DNA from: Planctomycetota bacterium
GTDB taxonomy: Bacteria; Planctomycetota; UBA1135; JADKAF01
Length of the DNA stretch: 58,384 bases
Reading direction: 5' to 3'
Assembly: GCA_016793245.1 (NCBI GenBank)
Contig: JAEUHW010000148.1
Location: forward strand, 1 to 58,384
The translations under genes and the position numbers were made by a program. A model generated the notes under the pieces. That model was not told the DNA's origin, ran no database searches, and saw nothing but the letters and a program-made list of their open reading frames with translations. Positions 37,840-47,200 of the stretch are shown here, piece after piece (positions within the stretch are counted from its first letter, which is position 1; each line of letters starts with the position of its first letter).

Positions 37840-38340
37840 ATGGAAACACTCGCGATCCTCTGCCTCGCACTGAGCGCGTTCCTGCTGCTCAGCGAGATCA
37901 TGATCCCCTCGATGGGGCTACTCGGCCTCGGTTCGTTGGGCGCCTTGATCGCCTCCTACGTCCTGGGCTTCGGCGTGAGCACGAGCTTCGGGTGGGGGCT
38001 CGTGTGGGGAACGCTGGTCCTCGCGCCCACGACCGTAGCACTCGGGATGAAGCTCTTCCCGCGCACGCCGTGGGGTCGGCGCATGATCGTGGATGGCACG
38101 AGCTTCAGCGCGGAGGAAGGGCGCGCGATCGATCGCACCCTCGCGGCGCATGTCGGGCAGGTGGGCACCGTGGTAGCGACGCTGCGCCCGGCCGGAGAAG
38201 TGCGCCTCGGCGATCGAAGGGTCTCCTGCCTCTCGCGCGGCGAGTGGATCGAAGCCGGCGTCGAGGTGCGCGTCGTCGCCGTGGTAGAAAACACCCTCTG
38301 CGTCGAGCGCCTCGACCAAGGCGATGGGGATCCGAGCTAG
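37840..38340 (+). CDS. short NfeD-family membrane protein
   Basis: This 166-aa protein has TM helices at ~4-22 (LAILCLALSAFLLLSEIMI), ~26-45 (LGLGSLGALIASYVLGFGV) and ~50-68, then an OB-fold domain (HVGQVGTVVATLRPAGEVRL). It lacks a protease domain. Short NfeD proteins stabilise or organise flotillin-type assemblies. It follows the long NfeD after 50 bp, on the same strand, and precedes floA, so it belongs to the same transcription unit or one separated by hairpins. The start ATG is the first before TM1; no strong ribosome site is seen. Confidence 0.88.
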   Translation: METLAILCLALSAFLLLSEIMIPSMGLLGLGSLGALIASYVLGFGVSTSFGWGLVWGTLVLAPTTVALGMKLFPRTPWGRRMIVDGTSFSAEEGRAIDRTLAAHVGQVGTVVATLRPAGEVRLGDRRVSCLSRGEWIEAGVEVRVVAVVENTLCVERLDQGDGDPS

Positions 38341-38365
38341 ATCGCCGCGCCGTGTGCCTCTCTGC

Positions 38366-38420
38366 GGCGCGCCTCCACGGCGCGCCTCCCTGCTGCTTCG
38401 CTCCGCCTTCTCGGCGGAGC
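38366..38420 (+). terminator. two tandem hairpins between short nfeD and floA
   Basis: GGCGCGCC / GGCGCGCC at 38366-38386 and GCTCCGCC / GGCGGAGC at 38400-38420, each with an 8-bp perfect stem and a 5-nt loop. A long pyrimidine tract (38421-38462) rich in CTT/CTG follows, but no T-run. They may terminate partially and set floA levels separately. Confidence 0.5.
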
Positions 38421-38496
38421 CTCCTCGTCTCCTGCTGCTGTTCTTCCGTTGTTCTCTCTCCTCGAGTCACGCGCGATGGAATCCTGGAGCTCGTCG

Positions 38497-39558
38497 ATGT
38501 CGCTTCTTCGTCCGCTGCTCGCCGCGAGTAGCTCCGCGGAGGACTTGGCCTGGGTGATCGGCCTGGTCGTCCTCGGCCTCTTCCTCCTCGGCTTCTTCGT
38601 CTTCGCCTTCGGCTACTTGAACCTCTGGGTGCAGAGCATCCTCGCCGGCGCGGAGGTCGGCTTGCTCCAGATGGTGGCGATGCGCCTCCGCAAGGTGAAC
38701 CCCGCGGTGATCGTGCGCGCGAAGATCATGGCGGTGCAGGCGAAGCTGCCGTCGATCGATGCGCGCGACCTCGAGGCTCACGCCCTCGCCGGGGGCAACG
38801 TGCTGCGCGTGATCGCCGCGTTGATCTCGGCGAACCGCGCCAACCTGGACCTCGACTACAAGACCGCGACGGGCATCGATCTCGCCGGACGCGACGTGCT
38901 CGAAGCGGTGAAGACGAGCGTCATCCCGAAGGTCATCGATTGCCCCGACCCGCGGAAGGGCAAAGCCGATGTCGCGGCCGTGGCGAAGGACGGCATCCAG
39001 GTACTCGCGCGCGCTCGCGTCACGGTGCGCACCAACATCTCGCGTCTCGTCGGCGGCGCCGGCGAGGAGACGGTGATCGCGCGTGTGGGCGAGGGCATCG
39101 TCTCCGCGATCGGCTCCAGCGCCTCGCACAAGGAAGTGCTCGAGAACCCGGACCGCATCTCGCGCACCGTGCTCTCGCGCGGGCTCGACACCGAGACGGC
39201 CTATCAGATCGTCTCGATCGACATCGCCGACGTGGACATCGGGGTCAACATCGGCGCGCGCCTGCAGGCCGACCAGGCCGAAGCGGACAAGCGCGTCGCG
39301 CAAGCCAACGCGGAGAAGCGCCGCGCGATGGCCGTGGCGCTCGAGCAGGAGAACCGCGCCGAAGTCGTTGCGAACCGCGCCAAGGTGATCCTGGCCGAAG
39401 CCGAAGTCCCGCGCGCGTTGGCCGATGCGTTCCGAACGGGCAACCTCGGAGCCTGGGACTACTACCGGCTCCGCAACGTGGAGGCCGACACCAAGATGCG
39501 CGACACCATCGGAGGCTCGAGCGCCGGCAGCCAGCCCGCCAATCCGCCCGAGAAGTAA
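38497..39558 (+). CDS. floA: flotillin-like protein FloA
   Basis: The 353-aa protein is a bacterial flotillin of the FloA (former YqfA) type. A membrane segment ([20 protein letters not shown]) is followed by a PHB-type domain ([59 protein letters not shown]), a coiled-coil region ([20 protein letters not shown]) and a short tail. FloA organises membrane microdomains with NfeD partners, which are encoded just upstream. Three starts are possible: TTG 38449, ATG 38476 and ATG 38497. The last is preferred because GGAG lies 9 bp before it. Confidence 0.92.
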   Translation: MSLLRPLLAASSSAEDLAWVIGLVVLGLFLLGFFVFAFGYLNLWVQSILAGAEVGLLQMVAMRLRKVNPAVIVRAKIMAVQAKLPSIDARDLEAHALAGGNVLRVIAALISANRANLDLDYKTATGIDLAGRDVLEAVKTSVIPKVIDCPDPRKGKADVAAVAKDGIQVLARARVTVRTNISRLVGGAGEETVIARVGEGIVSAIGSSASHKEVLENPDRISRTVLSRGLDTETAYQIVSIDIADVDIGVNIGARLQADQAEADKRVAQANAEKRRAMAVALEQENRAEVVANRAKVILAEAEVPRALADAFRTGNLGAWDYYRLRNVEADTKMRDTIGGSSAGSQPANPPEK

Positions 39559-39596
39559 GCCGGGTCCTCACCTTCTCGCCGCGAGCGCTCTTCACC

Positions 39597-40217
39597 GTGC
39601 CCGATCTCGATTCGCTGCTGAACTTCCTCTACATCGTCGCCTTCCTGGCGGCGATGATCCTCCCGTCGTTCCAGCGCCAGCGCCGCGAAGAAGCGCGCAA
39701 ACGCGCCGAGGCGCAGCGCCAGGCGGAGGAGGTCCCGACCGTCGAGGAGCGCTCGCCGGAAGACGTGCCCGAACCGACGATCCGTCGGGCGGCGGCGTCG
39801 GCGCCGGAGCCCGCTCCGAGCCCCGCCGGTGGTGCGCTGGTCGATCTCGCGTCGATGGCGCCTGAGCCTCGCTCCGAAAGGGAGCCGCGTTCCGCGGTCG
39901 ATGCTCGCCCCACTGCCGCGGCCGAGCTCGCAGCTGCCGCCGCCGCGAGCAAGGTCGGAGGTTCCGACCTCACGGACCTGGACGAGGTGATCGACTTGAC
40001 CGCGCTCGACGAAGAGATCGACGTGACGTCGATCGACGACGGCGAGCGGCGCGAGGACCGCTCCAAGGTCGTGTCCGAGGAGCCCGCGCGCTCAGAGGCT
40101 GCGCCGCGCATCGCGGTGGGCGATCCCGCCGCGTTGCGGCAAGCGGTGATCTTCTCCGAGCTGCTCCAACCTCCGGTGGCGCTGCGCCGAGGGCGCAGCG
40201 TACCGCCTTCGTTCTGA
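39597..40217 (+). CDS. small single-span membrane protein with acidic tail
   Basis: The 206-aa protein begins at a GTG right before one membrane span (LLNFLYIVAFLAAMILPSF). A charged coiled-coil-like stretch (RREEARKRAEAQRQAEEV) and an Ala/Pro/Glu/Asp-rich disordered tail with LDEVIDLTALDEEIDV follow. There is no domain I recognise. Its position after floA recalls the small third protein of the B. subtilis yqeZ-yqfA-yqfB set, but sequence similarity cannot be claimed. It probably sits in the inner membrane with the tail in the cytoplasm. Other starts are not evident. Confidence 0.65.
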   Translation: MPDLDSLLNFLYIVAFLAAMILPSFQRQRREEARKRAEAQRQAEEVPTVEERSPEDVPEPTIRRAAASAPEPAPSPAGGALVDLASMAPEPRSEREPRSAVDARPTAAAELAAAAAASKVGGSDLTDLDEVIDLTALDEEIDVTSIDDGERREDRSKVVSEEPARSEAAPRIAVGDPAALRQAVIFSELLQPPVALRRGRSVPPSF

Positions 40218-40266
40218 GCCGGCGGCCGTACGCGCCAGCTCAACGATCGAGGGCGCGCTCCCCGAA

Positions 40267-40298
40267 GCGTTGGATCACCGAGGCGTTGGATCGCGCAG
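40267..40298. repeat. 16-bp direct repeat, two units
   Basis: GCGTTGGATC occurs at 40267 and 40283 as the start of two adjacent 16-bp units; a third, weaker unit may begin at 40299. They lie in the 288-bp gap (40218-40505) between two convergent genes, which otherwise shows only a small GCCGGC/GCCGGC inverted repeat near 40333 and no supported gene. Confidence 0.5.
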
Positions 40299-40505
40299 GC
40301 CTTGGCTCTGGCCGGAAGGCGGGGGAGGCCGGCAGATCAGCCGGCAGGCGGACAGCGCGGGTCGCCAAAGTGCAATCCCGCCGCCTCTCGTGGCGGAGCA
40401 TATATGGAGAGCGCTCGGGAGCGCGAAGCGCACCGCCGCCGAGGTCGGGCATCCGAACGCGCAAGCGCCGCGCTGCCGAGGCGGGCGATTTCCGAGCCGC
40501 CGGGT

Positions 40506-41030
40506 TCAGCGCAAGAGGACGCGCACGTAGCGCTTGAACTCGGGCCAGAACTCCTCGGCTTGCTGCTCGATCTTGCCGCCGATGAAGCTCATGTCGTGCT
40601 CGAGCTCTTCTCCGGCGCGATCGAATTCGCGCCCGACCCAGCCAGGGGCCCCGAGGATGTCGCGCTCGAAGCTTTCCACGTTGTTCTCGAAGCCCCGCTT
40701 CAGCACCTTGCCCTGGAAGGCGAGGCCCTCTTTGCTGCGGCGGTAGTCCTCGGCCACGAAGACCTGCAGGTCTTCGGGGATCGCCGCCGTCGTCTCGGCG
40801 TTGCGCCGCACGTGGCCCGCGATCCACTGACCGTCGTCTTCCAGCGCCTCACCGCTGCGCGCGAACTCGCGCTCGATCCAGGCCGGTGCCCCGGTGAAGA
40901 CGCTCCAGTCTCCCTTCAGCGCTTCCCAGGTCGGGTCGTCCGTCGCGCAGCCGCTGCCGAGGGCGAGACCGAGGAGGGCGGCCCCGCGCAGGAGCGCCGA
41001 GCGAGAAGCTGGGGAAAGGGAGAACGGCAT
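40506..41030 (-). CDS. lipoprotein with internally duplicated helical motif
   Basis: This 174-aa protein has a type II signal peptide (LLRGAALLGLALGSGCAT, Cys lipobox GSGC). The mature part contains two similar ~35-residue blocks, PAWIEREFARSGEALEDDGQ and, ~75 residues later, PGWVGREFDRAGEELEHDMS. A weaker related helix (DYRRSKEGLAFQGKVLKRGF) lies between them. The blocks are charged amphipathic helices, so the protein may be coiled-coil or membrane-surface associated. It starts 3 bp after the stop of the LolD-like ATPase gene and is likely co-expressed with the exporter that would place it. No known family is recognised. Confidence 0.7.
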   Translation of the reverse strand: MPFSLSPASRSALLRGAALLGLALGSGCATDDPTWEALKGDWSVFTGAPAWIEREFARSGEALEDDGQWIAGHVRRNAETTAAIPEDLQVFVAEDYRRSKEGLAFQGKVLKRGFENNVESFERDILGAPGWVGREFDRAGEELEHDMSFIGGKIEQQAEEFWPEFKRYVRVLLR

Positions 41031-41033
41031 GGG

Positions 41034-41762
41034 TCAGCTCGCCGGAGGTTGCTGGGGATTGTAGACCGCCTCGAGCGAGCCGTCAGCCAAGCGCGCGACG
41101 CGGTGGCAGCGGCGCACGAGGCGATCGTCGTGCGAGACGATGACGAAGGTGGTCCCCTGCTCGCGGTTGATCTCGAAGAGGAGATCCATGATCTCCTGGC
41201 CGGTCCGCGAGTCGAGGTTCCCCGTCGGCTCGTCGCAGAGCACCACGGACGGATTGCCGAGCAGCGCTCGGGCGATGGCGATGCGCTGGCGCTCGCCGCC
41301 CGAGAGCTGTGCGGGCAGGTGGGAGAGACGGGCCGAGAGACCGAGGCGAGTGAGCAGCGCGCGCGCGCGCGCGCGCTCGCGCCCGCGCTGCAGCAGCCAG
41401 GTCCAAGGGCGCGGTGCGACCATGGCCGGGAGGAGCGTATTCCCGAGCGCGCTGAGCTCGGAGATCAGGTGATAGAACTGGAACACGAAGCCGAGCTCGC
41501 GATTGCGGAGCGCGGAGCGCCGCTGACCGCCCTTCGAGGAGACATCCTCGCCGCGGAGATACACCGCTCCGCGCGAGGGCACGTCGAGCAGGCCCAGCAG
41601 ATGGAGCAGCGTGGACTTGCCGGCTCCCGAGGCGCCGACGAGGCCCAGGACCTCGCCCTCGCGCACCTCGAGGTCGATGCCGTTCAGGACCGGCACGGGG
41701 ACGCGTCCCATCGTGTAGGACTTGTGCAGGTCGACGCAGGCGAGGATCGGGCTCGAGCTCAT
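41034..41762 (-). CDS. lolD: LolD-type ABC transporter ATP-binding protein
   Basis: This 242-aa ATPase has Walker A GASGAGKST, the Q-loop in FVFQFYHLISEL, signature QLSGGERQRIAIARALL, Walker B VVLCDEPTGNLD and the switch histidine in VIVSHDDRLV. These are as expected for LolD, which powers release of lipoproteins from the inner membrane. It lies 16 bp downstream of the LolC/E-type permease and 3 bp upstream of a lipoprotein gene on the same strand. It is longer than the ABC ATPase at 20033 and clearly a different system. A MacB-type assignment cannot be excluded. Confidence 0.88.
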   Translation of the reverse strand: MSSSPILACVDLHKSYTMGRVPVPVLNGIDLEVREGEVLGLVGASGAGKSTLLHLLGLLDVPSRGAVYLRGEDVSSKGGQRRSALRNRELGFVFQFYHLISELSALGNTLLPAMVAPRPWTWLLQRGRERARARALLTRLGLSARLSHLPAQLSGGERQRIAIARALLGNPSVVLCDEPTGNLDSRTGQEIMDLLFEINREQGTTFVIVSHDDRLVRRCHRVARLADGSLEAVYNPQQPPAS

Positions 41763-41778
41763 CGCGAAGGGGCCGCTC

Positions 41779-43353
41779 TCATTCGTAGCGCAGGGCCTGC
41801 ACCGGGTGCTTCGCCGCCGCGCGGATCGCCGGGGCAGCGCTGAACACGATGGAGGCCAGGAAGGTCGTGACGAGGATCACGGTGACGGTGCTCGCCTCGG
41901 CCTCGGCGGGCAGGTGATCGAAGATGTAGACCGTGGGGTCGAACATCTTGAAACCGAAGTACTCCCAGAGGAACGTCTCGATCGCGGCGATGTTCTCGAC
42001 GATCAGCATGCCGCCGATGAAGCCCAGCACCTCGCCGATCAGCGTGATGAAGACGCCCATCGTGAGGAAGAGCTGGAGGATGCCGAGGCGCGAGACGCCG
42101 AGGGCCGAGAGGATCCCCACGTCGCGCGTCTTCTCCGTCACCAGCATCCACAGCGTCGTGAACATGTTGATGCCGGCGACGAGGATGATGAACATCAAGA
42201 TGAAGGCCATCATCTTCTTCTCGTAGTCGATGGCCTCGAGCTGATTGCGGCGCTCGTCCTGCCAGCGGCTCACGGGGAAGCTATAGCCCGGCACCTTTCG
42301 TTCCAGCGTCTGGCGCACCAACCGTGCGAGCTCGCGGCTGTGCTCGTCGTCGAGGGTCTCCGCCTTCAGCACGAGCTCGGTGAAGTAGCCGTCGGGGTCC
42401 TTGCGGATCTCGAGCAGGTTCCGCGCCATGTCGCGCCGGTCGAGGAAGATGATGTCCTTGTCGAGATCGTAGGTGCCGGTGCGGAAGGTGCCGGTCATCA
42501 CGACCGAGCGGTAGCTCTGGGTCAGCGTCGCGCCTTGAGCTCCCGAGCTCAAGCGCTCAGGGCTGGAGGTCAGGAGCGAGATTTCGCAGCCGCGGTGGAA
42601 GAACTCGTTGATGTCGGCTTGGCGCGCCGTGCTCTGGATCTTGGCCGCGAGCCAGGCGCCGAGCACTCCGGGCATCGCGTTCCGCTCGCCGTCCTCGCCG
42701 CGGCGGAGGAGCTGGTCGGGCAGGAGCGCGCCGTCCGCGGGGCGCTTCACGCAGAAGGGATCCTCGATGTCGGGGACCGGATAATCGGTCACATGGCGCG
42801 TCGGGCGCTGCTCGAAGCCGCGGAGCGCCGTGCCCACGTTCGTCGCGCGGCGATCGGTGTCGAAGTCGATCCCGATCACTTGGCAGAAGAGCGCTTCGTC
42901 TCGGCGCAAGAACGAGTCCGCCTCCGCGCCCGTGACGCGCGTCCACTCGAATGCCCCGTTCGGAGCGAGGCGCCGCAGGTTGATGCCGACTCCCGCGATG
43001 AGCGCGAACCAGGTGATGCGCGGCGAGATCGCCTCGGGGTCGATCTCCGGGATCTCGGAGAGCGCCTCGCGCACGGCGGCGAGGTCCGGCGGCGGGGCGC
43101 CCTTCTCGTGCGGCTGATAGCGCACGATGAGATCCGAGAGCGAGGAGCGGATGGAGGTGCGGATCTCCTTCACGAAGCCGTTCATCACCGAGGTGACGAC
43201 GATCAGCACCAGGATCCCGACCGCGAAGCCGAGCACCGAGAGCCACGCGATCCAACGCGTCGTGATGTAGCGGAAGCCCAGCAACACCGTCGAGGCCGAC
43301 GGGAAGCAGAGGCGGAGAGCCGCGGAGAAGGGATTGCCGAACGGCAGGCGCAT
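41779..43353 (-). CDS. lolC: LolC/LolE-type ABC transporter permease
   Basis: The 524-aa permease has the LolC/E layout. Its N-terminus LLGFRYITTRWIAWLSVLGF leads into TM1, with LIVVTSVMNGFVKEIR directly after it, a hallmark of the family. A large periplasmic domain of ~310 residues follows, then three C-terminal TMs (AFILMFIILVAGINMFTTLW; LFLTMGVFITLIGEVLGF; ASTVTVILVTTFLASIVFSA) and the tail HPVQALRYE. It extracts lipoproteins from the inner membrane with the ATPase that follows. Only one permease gene is present, as in lineages using a LolC/E homodimer. It is 54 bp downstream of a methyltransferase gene on the same strand. Confidence 0.88.
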   Translation of the reverse strand: MRLPFGNPFSAALRLCFPSASTVLLGFRYITTRWIAWLSVLGFAVGILVLIVVTSVMNGFVKEIRTSIRSSLSDLIVRYQPHEKGAPPPDLAAVREALSEIPEIDPEAISPRITWFALIAGVGINLRRLAPNGAFEWTRVTGAEADSFLRRDEALFCQVIGIDFDTDRRATNVGTALRGFEQRPTRHVTDYPVPDIEDPFCVKRPADGALLPDQLLRRGEDGERNAMPGVLGAWLAAKIQSTARQADINEFFHRGCEISLLTSSPERLSSGAQGATLTQSYRSVVMTGTFRTGTYDLDKDIIFLDRRDMARNLLEIRKDPDGYFTELVLKAETLDDEHSRELARLVRQTLERKVPGYSFPVSRWQDERRNQLEAIDYEKKMMAFILMFIILVAGINMFTTLWMLVTEKTRDVGILSALGVSRLGILQLFLTMGVFITLIGEVLGFIGGMLIVENIAAIETFLWEYFGFKMFDPTVYIFDHLPAEAEASTVTVILVTTFLASIVFSAAPAIRAAAKHPVQALRYE

Positions 43354-43407
43354 GGGCTCGCTGCGAGGTCGAGGGCTCGAGATTCTCGGGAAGTGCGGGA
43401 GCGGCGA

Positions 43408-44151
43408 TCAGGTGCTTTGCACGGCGCCGCCTCGCGGCATCGACCGGCGCCGCGGCGAAGACGTGGATCCGTCGAGAGCCGCTCGCGCGCGCGGCGCGAG
43501 CTCGCTGCTGAGGGGCGCGCGTCCGCTCACGGTCGCCATGCCCCAGAACCAGCCCACGCCATAGGTCTCGAGGCGCACGCCCTCGAAGCCCGCGGCTTCG
43601 AAGGCGCTGCGCAGCGCCTTCGAGCGATGGATGCGATGGTGCGCCGGATCGAAGACGCGCATGCCCAGGTCGATCGCGCGGAAGCGCCAGCGATCGGTGC
43701 ACCAATCGGTGAGGATGCAGGTGCCGCCCGGGGCGAGGACGCGGCGGAACTCCCGCAGCGTCTCCACCGGCTCGTCGAAGTAGTGGAACGCGTTCAGGTT
43801 CAGCACGACGTCGAAGGCGGCGTCCGCGAAGGGCAGGTGCTGCGCGTGCCCGCGGAGCCAGCGCAGCGCGAAGCGCGTCGAGAACTTCGCCCTCGCGATC
43901 TCCAGCATGTCCGTCGATAGATCGAGGGCCGCGAAATGCAGGTCCGGGAGCAGGGGCAGCAGGAGCCGCTCGACCTCGCCGGTCCCGCAGCCGATGTCGA
44001 GGACGCGCTCGTCCCCGCGCCACGTGAAGTGCTCGAGCGAGCGCCGCAGGGTGCCCACGGTGTAGCGGGCCCAGTCGGCGTCGTAGCGCGCGGCCTTGCG
44101 GCGGTAGCGCTCGACCAGGTGGCGGTCCTTCTCGGGGCGGGGCGAGGTCAA
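43408..44151 (-). CDS. class I SAM-dependent methyltransferase (UbiE/COQ5-like)
   Basis: This ~247-aa protein has the SAM-binding motif VLDIGCGTGEVERLL, then FAALDLSTDMLEIAR, the motif IV region FADAAFDVVLNLNAFHYF, and VLAPGGTCILTDWCTDRW. It resembles small-molecule or lipid methyltransferases of the UbiE type. The start is uncertain: TTG 44151 just before SPRPEKDRHLVERYRR is used because the frame further upstream runs into the divergent DUF4388 gene. It is first in a minus-strand unit with lolC, lolD and a lipoprotein, so it could modify an envelope substrate; that link is positional only. Confidence 0.8.
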   Translation of the reverse strand: MTSPRPEKDRHLVERYRRKAARYDADWARYTVGTLRRSLEHFTWRGDERVLDIGCGTGEVERLLLPLLPDLHFAALDLSTDMLEIARAKFSTRFALRWLRGHAQHLPFADAAFDVVLNLNAFHYFDEPVETLREFRRVLAPGGTCILTDWCTDRWRFRAIDLGMRVFDPAHHRIHRSKALRSAFEAAGFEGVRLETYGVGWFWGMATVSGRAPLSSELAPRARAALDGSTSSPRRRSMPRGGAVQST

Positions 44152-44275
44152 GGCTGGGAGAGGAAGAGGGGACGGAAAGACGTTCCGCAGTCTCGCACAA
44201 ACGGGGGACGACTTCACCTGCCCCGCGGCGCGGGCCGAAAGACCTTCCACCACTCTTTTCGATAGCGGGATCGGC

Positions 44276-47200
44276 ATGGCGCTCAAGGGAGATCTAGACA
44301 GTCTGGACCTGGGGCAGGTCTTCCAGATGCTCGCCATCAATCAGAAGGATGGCGTGCTGGGGGTCTTTTGCGAGGGCCGGCCCAAGGCCTTGCGCTTCTC
44401 GTCGGAGGGGGTGACGCTCCAGTTCGATCCGGCGCACTATGAGACCCGCATCCTGGAACGTCTGCGGCGCCAGGGGCGCCTCTCCGCCGAGCAGATGCGC
44501 TTGGTCGAGGCCAATCGACGCTCCTCCGGACGCTCGACGCTCGATGTCCTGATCGAGATGGACTTCATCGATCAAGGTGAGGTCGATCAGGAGTATCGCG
44601 GCTTCATGGAGGAGGACATCTACGAGATCTTCTTCCAGAAGGGGGCGCGCTTCGAGTTCTTCGAAGGGCGACTCCTGCTCGAGGAAGCGGGCGGCTTCGT
44701 CGACGATCGCTACTCCTTCAACCCCGGCTCGGTGGTGATGGAAGCGGCGCGGCGGATGGACGAGTGGGAGATGATCCGCCAGCGCATCCCCGATCGGGGC
44801 GAGGTCTACATCAAGACCTCGCGCGCCGGCGACCCCGCCTTGCTCGACCTCGCCTCGAGCCGCACGGCCTTGGCGCTCGCCGATGGCTGGCGCTCGATCG
44901 ATCAGATCCTCGGCGCCTCGGGGCGCTCGGAGTTCGACATGACCAAGGCGATCATGTCCTTGGTCGACACCGGCATGCTCGCGCCTCTCGATCCGCGGCA
45001 GTACGCGGCGACCGGGGTGAGCGCGCTCGCCGAAGGTCGCTGCGCGGAAGCGGCGAATCTCTTCGAGCGCGCCGGTCAGCGCGGCTTCGGCCTGCCCGAG
45101 GTGCTCGGCGCCGCGGGGCGCGCACGAGAGGAGAACGCCGACTTCGCCGTCGCGGCGGCGCGCTATCGCGAGTACGCGGTCGCGCTGAGCCAGGAGTCGC
45201 GCATGGCCGAGGCCGCGCGCGCGCTGCTCGACGCCGCCGAGCTCATCCCGACCGATCTCGCCGCTCGCAAGGAGCTGGTGCGCATCGGTCTGCAGGCGCC
45301 CGAGGTCGCGCGCGCCGCGGGCTACGACGCGCAGGCGCTGGGGCGCGCGCTGCACAAGAACTTCACCGACGCGGCCGACTTCGACGGCGCGCGCGAGCTC
45401 CTGGGCTGGATGATCGAAGCGAACCCGGACGACATGGAGCTCCGGCGCGCGCTCATCACCTGTGTCACGGCCTCGGGCGACCAGAAGGCGTTGATCGAGC
45501 TCTACGAGCAGTCCGCGGATCATCTGATCTCGCGGCGGGAGCCCAGCAAGGCGATCCCGTATCTGCAGAAGATCTTGATGATCGACCGCTCGCGCAACGA
45601 CGTGAAGGAGCGGATCAAGGACCTCTACAAGGCCGATGAGCGCCGGCGACATCGGCGCAACGGCACGGTGACGCTCGCGCTCTGCGGGGGCTTCTTGGCC
45701 GTGCTCGGCGGTCTCTTCGCGTTCTACGAGCGCTCCGCCGCGGCGGTGCTCGAGACCGTCGACGTGGACTCGATGATCGCGCGAGCGGACTTCGAGGGCG
45801 CGAAGGAAGCCCTCGAGGGCTTCCGCGAGCGCTATCCGCTCTCCCTCTCGGCGTTCCGGTCGAACGAGCTCGTGGCGAAAGTCGCCGCGGCGAAGCGCGG
45901 GCACGAAGCCAACCTCGAGCTCGAGCGCCAGCAGTTGCAACGCTTGCGCCTCGAGCAGGCGAAGCGCGCGAGCGAGGTGCTCGATCGCGCTCGTGCGACG
46001 GCCTCTCGCGGCGATCTCGTTGGTGCCTTGAGCGGCCTCCGCGAGACCCTCGCCGCCGCTCCGGAAGCCTGGAAGCACACTGCGGAGGTCGAGGCGGAGA
46101 TCGCCGGCGTCGAGAGCTATCTCGCGCAGGCGGCGAAGACCTTCGCCGAGGCCCGCGATCACGAGGCGAAGGGCCAGCTGGAAGCGGCGCGAGAGCTCTA
46201 CGCGTCGGTCCTGCTCCGCTTCGCGGAAGCGCCGGTCGCCAAGGACGTGCGCTTGCCCGTGCGCATCGAGACGACTCCTCCCGGAGCGGAGATCGAAGCC
46301 GACGGGCGGGTGCTCGCGGAGCGCACGCCTTCCGTTCTGCATCTCCTGCCCCGCAGCCGAGCCGATCTCGCGATCTCGCGTCCCGGCTACGAATCGGTGC
46401 GCATCGCCTTGGAGACGGGGGAAGGTCTGGCGGACCAGTCGATCGCGCTGAAGCGGCGTCCGGCGATGTCCGCGCCGCTCCCGGCTCGGGCCTTGGCCGC
46501 ACCGGCCTTCGACGGCGAGCTCGCCTTCGTGGCGCTGGCCGGCGGGCGCCTCCAGACCATCCGCGTGAAGGACGGCGAGCGCATCGCGAGCTACGAGGTG
46601 CCGAACCTCGGCGAGCTCTTCGCGACGCCGGCCGTGGATCGCGGGACGCTCTACTTCGGCGACTCCAACGGCCGCTGCGTCGCGTTGCACACCAACGGTC
46701 GCACGGAGAGATGGGTCGCGCGCGTCGATGGCGCCGTGCGAACGACGCCGCTCGTCCTCGACGACATCGTGCTGTTCGGGACCGCGAACGGCGTGCTGCA
46801 CGCTCTGGACCGCAAGTCGGGAGAGCCCGTGCGCAAGCTCGCGCTCGGCGGGCGGATCGCGACGGCGGCTCTGCGCGTCGGCGGCTTCTTCGTGCTCGGA
46901 GTCGAGCTGCAGCAGAAGGGCGAGCTCGTGCTGCTCGATCAAGGCGCCGCGCAGGTCGTCCGCCGGATCGCCCTCGGCGTGGCTCCCATCGAAGTCTTGC
47001 CCCTCGGCGAGGCCCGGGTGTTGGTGGCCACGGATCGCGGCGGCCTCGCGGCGCACGACGTCGCCGTCGAGGAGTCCCTGCTCTGGTCGCTGGCCGGCAA
47101 CGGGCCCACCGAAGCGCGACCGGTCGTGGAGGGCGGCAGCGTCTTCTTCGCGCCCGATCGCGAGCTGTTGGAGCTCGAGAGTGACTCCGGCGTCGTGCTC

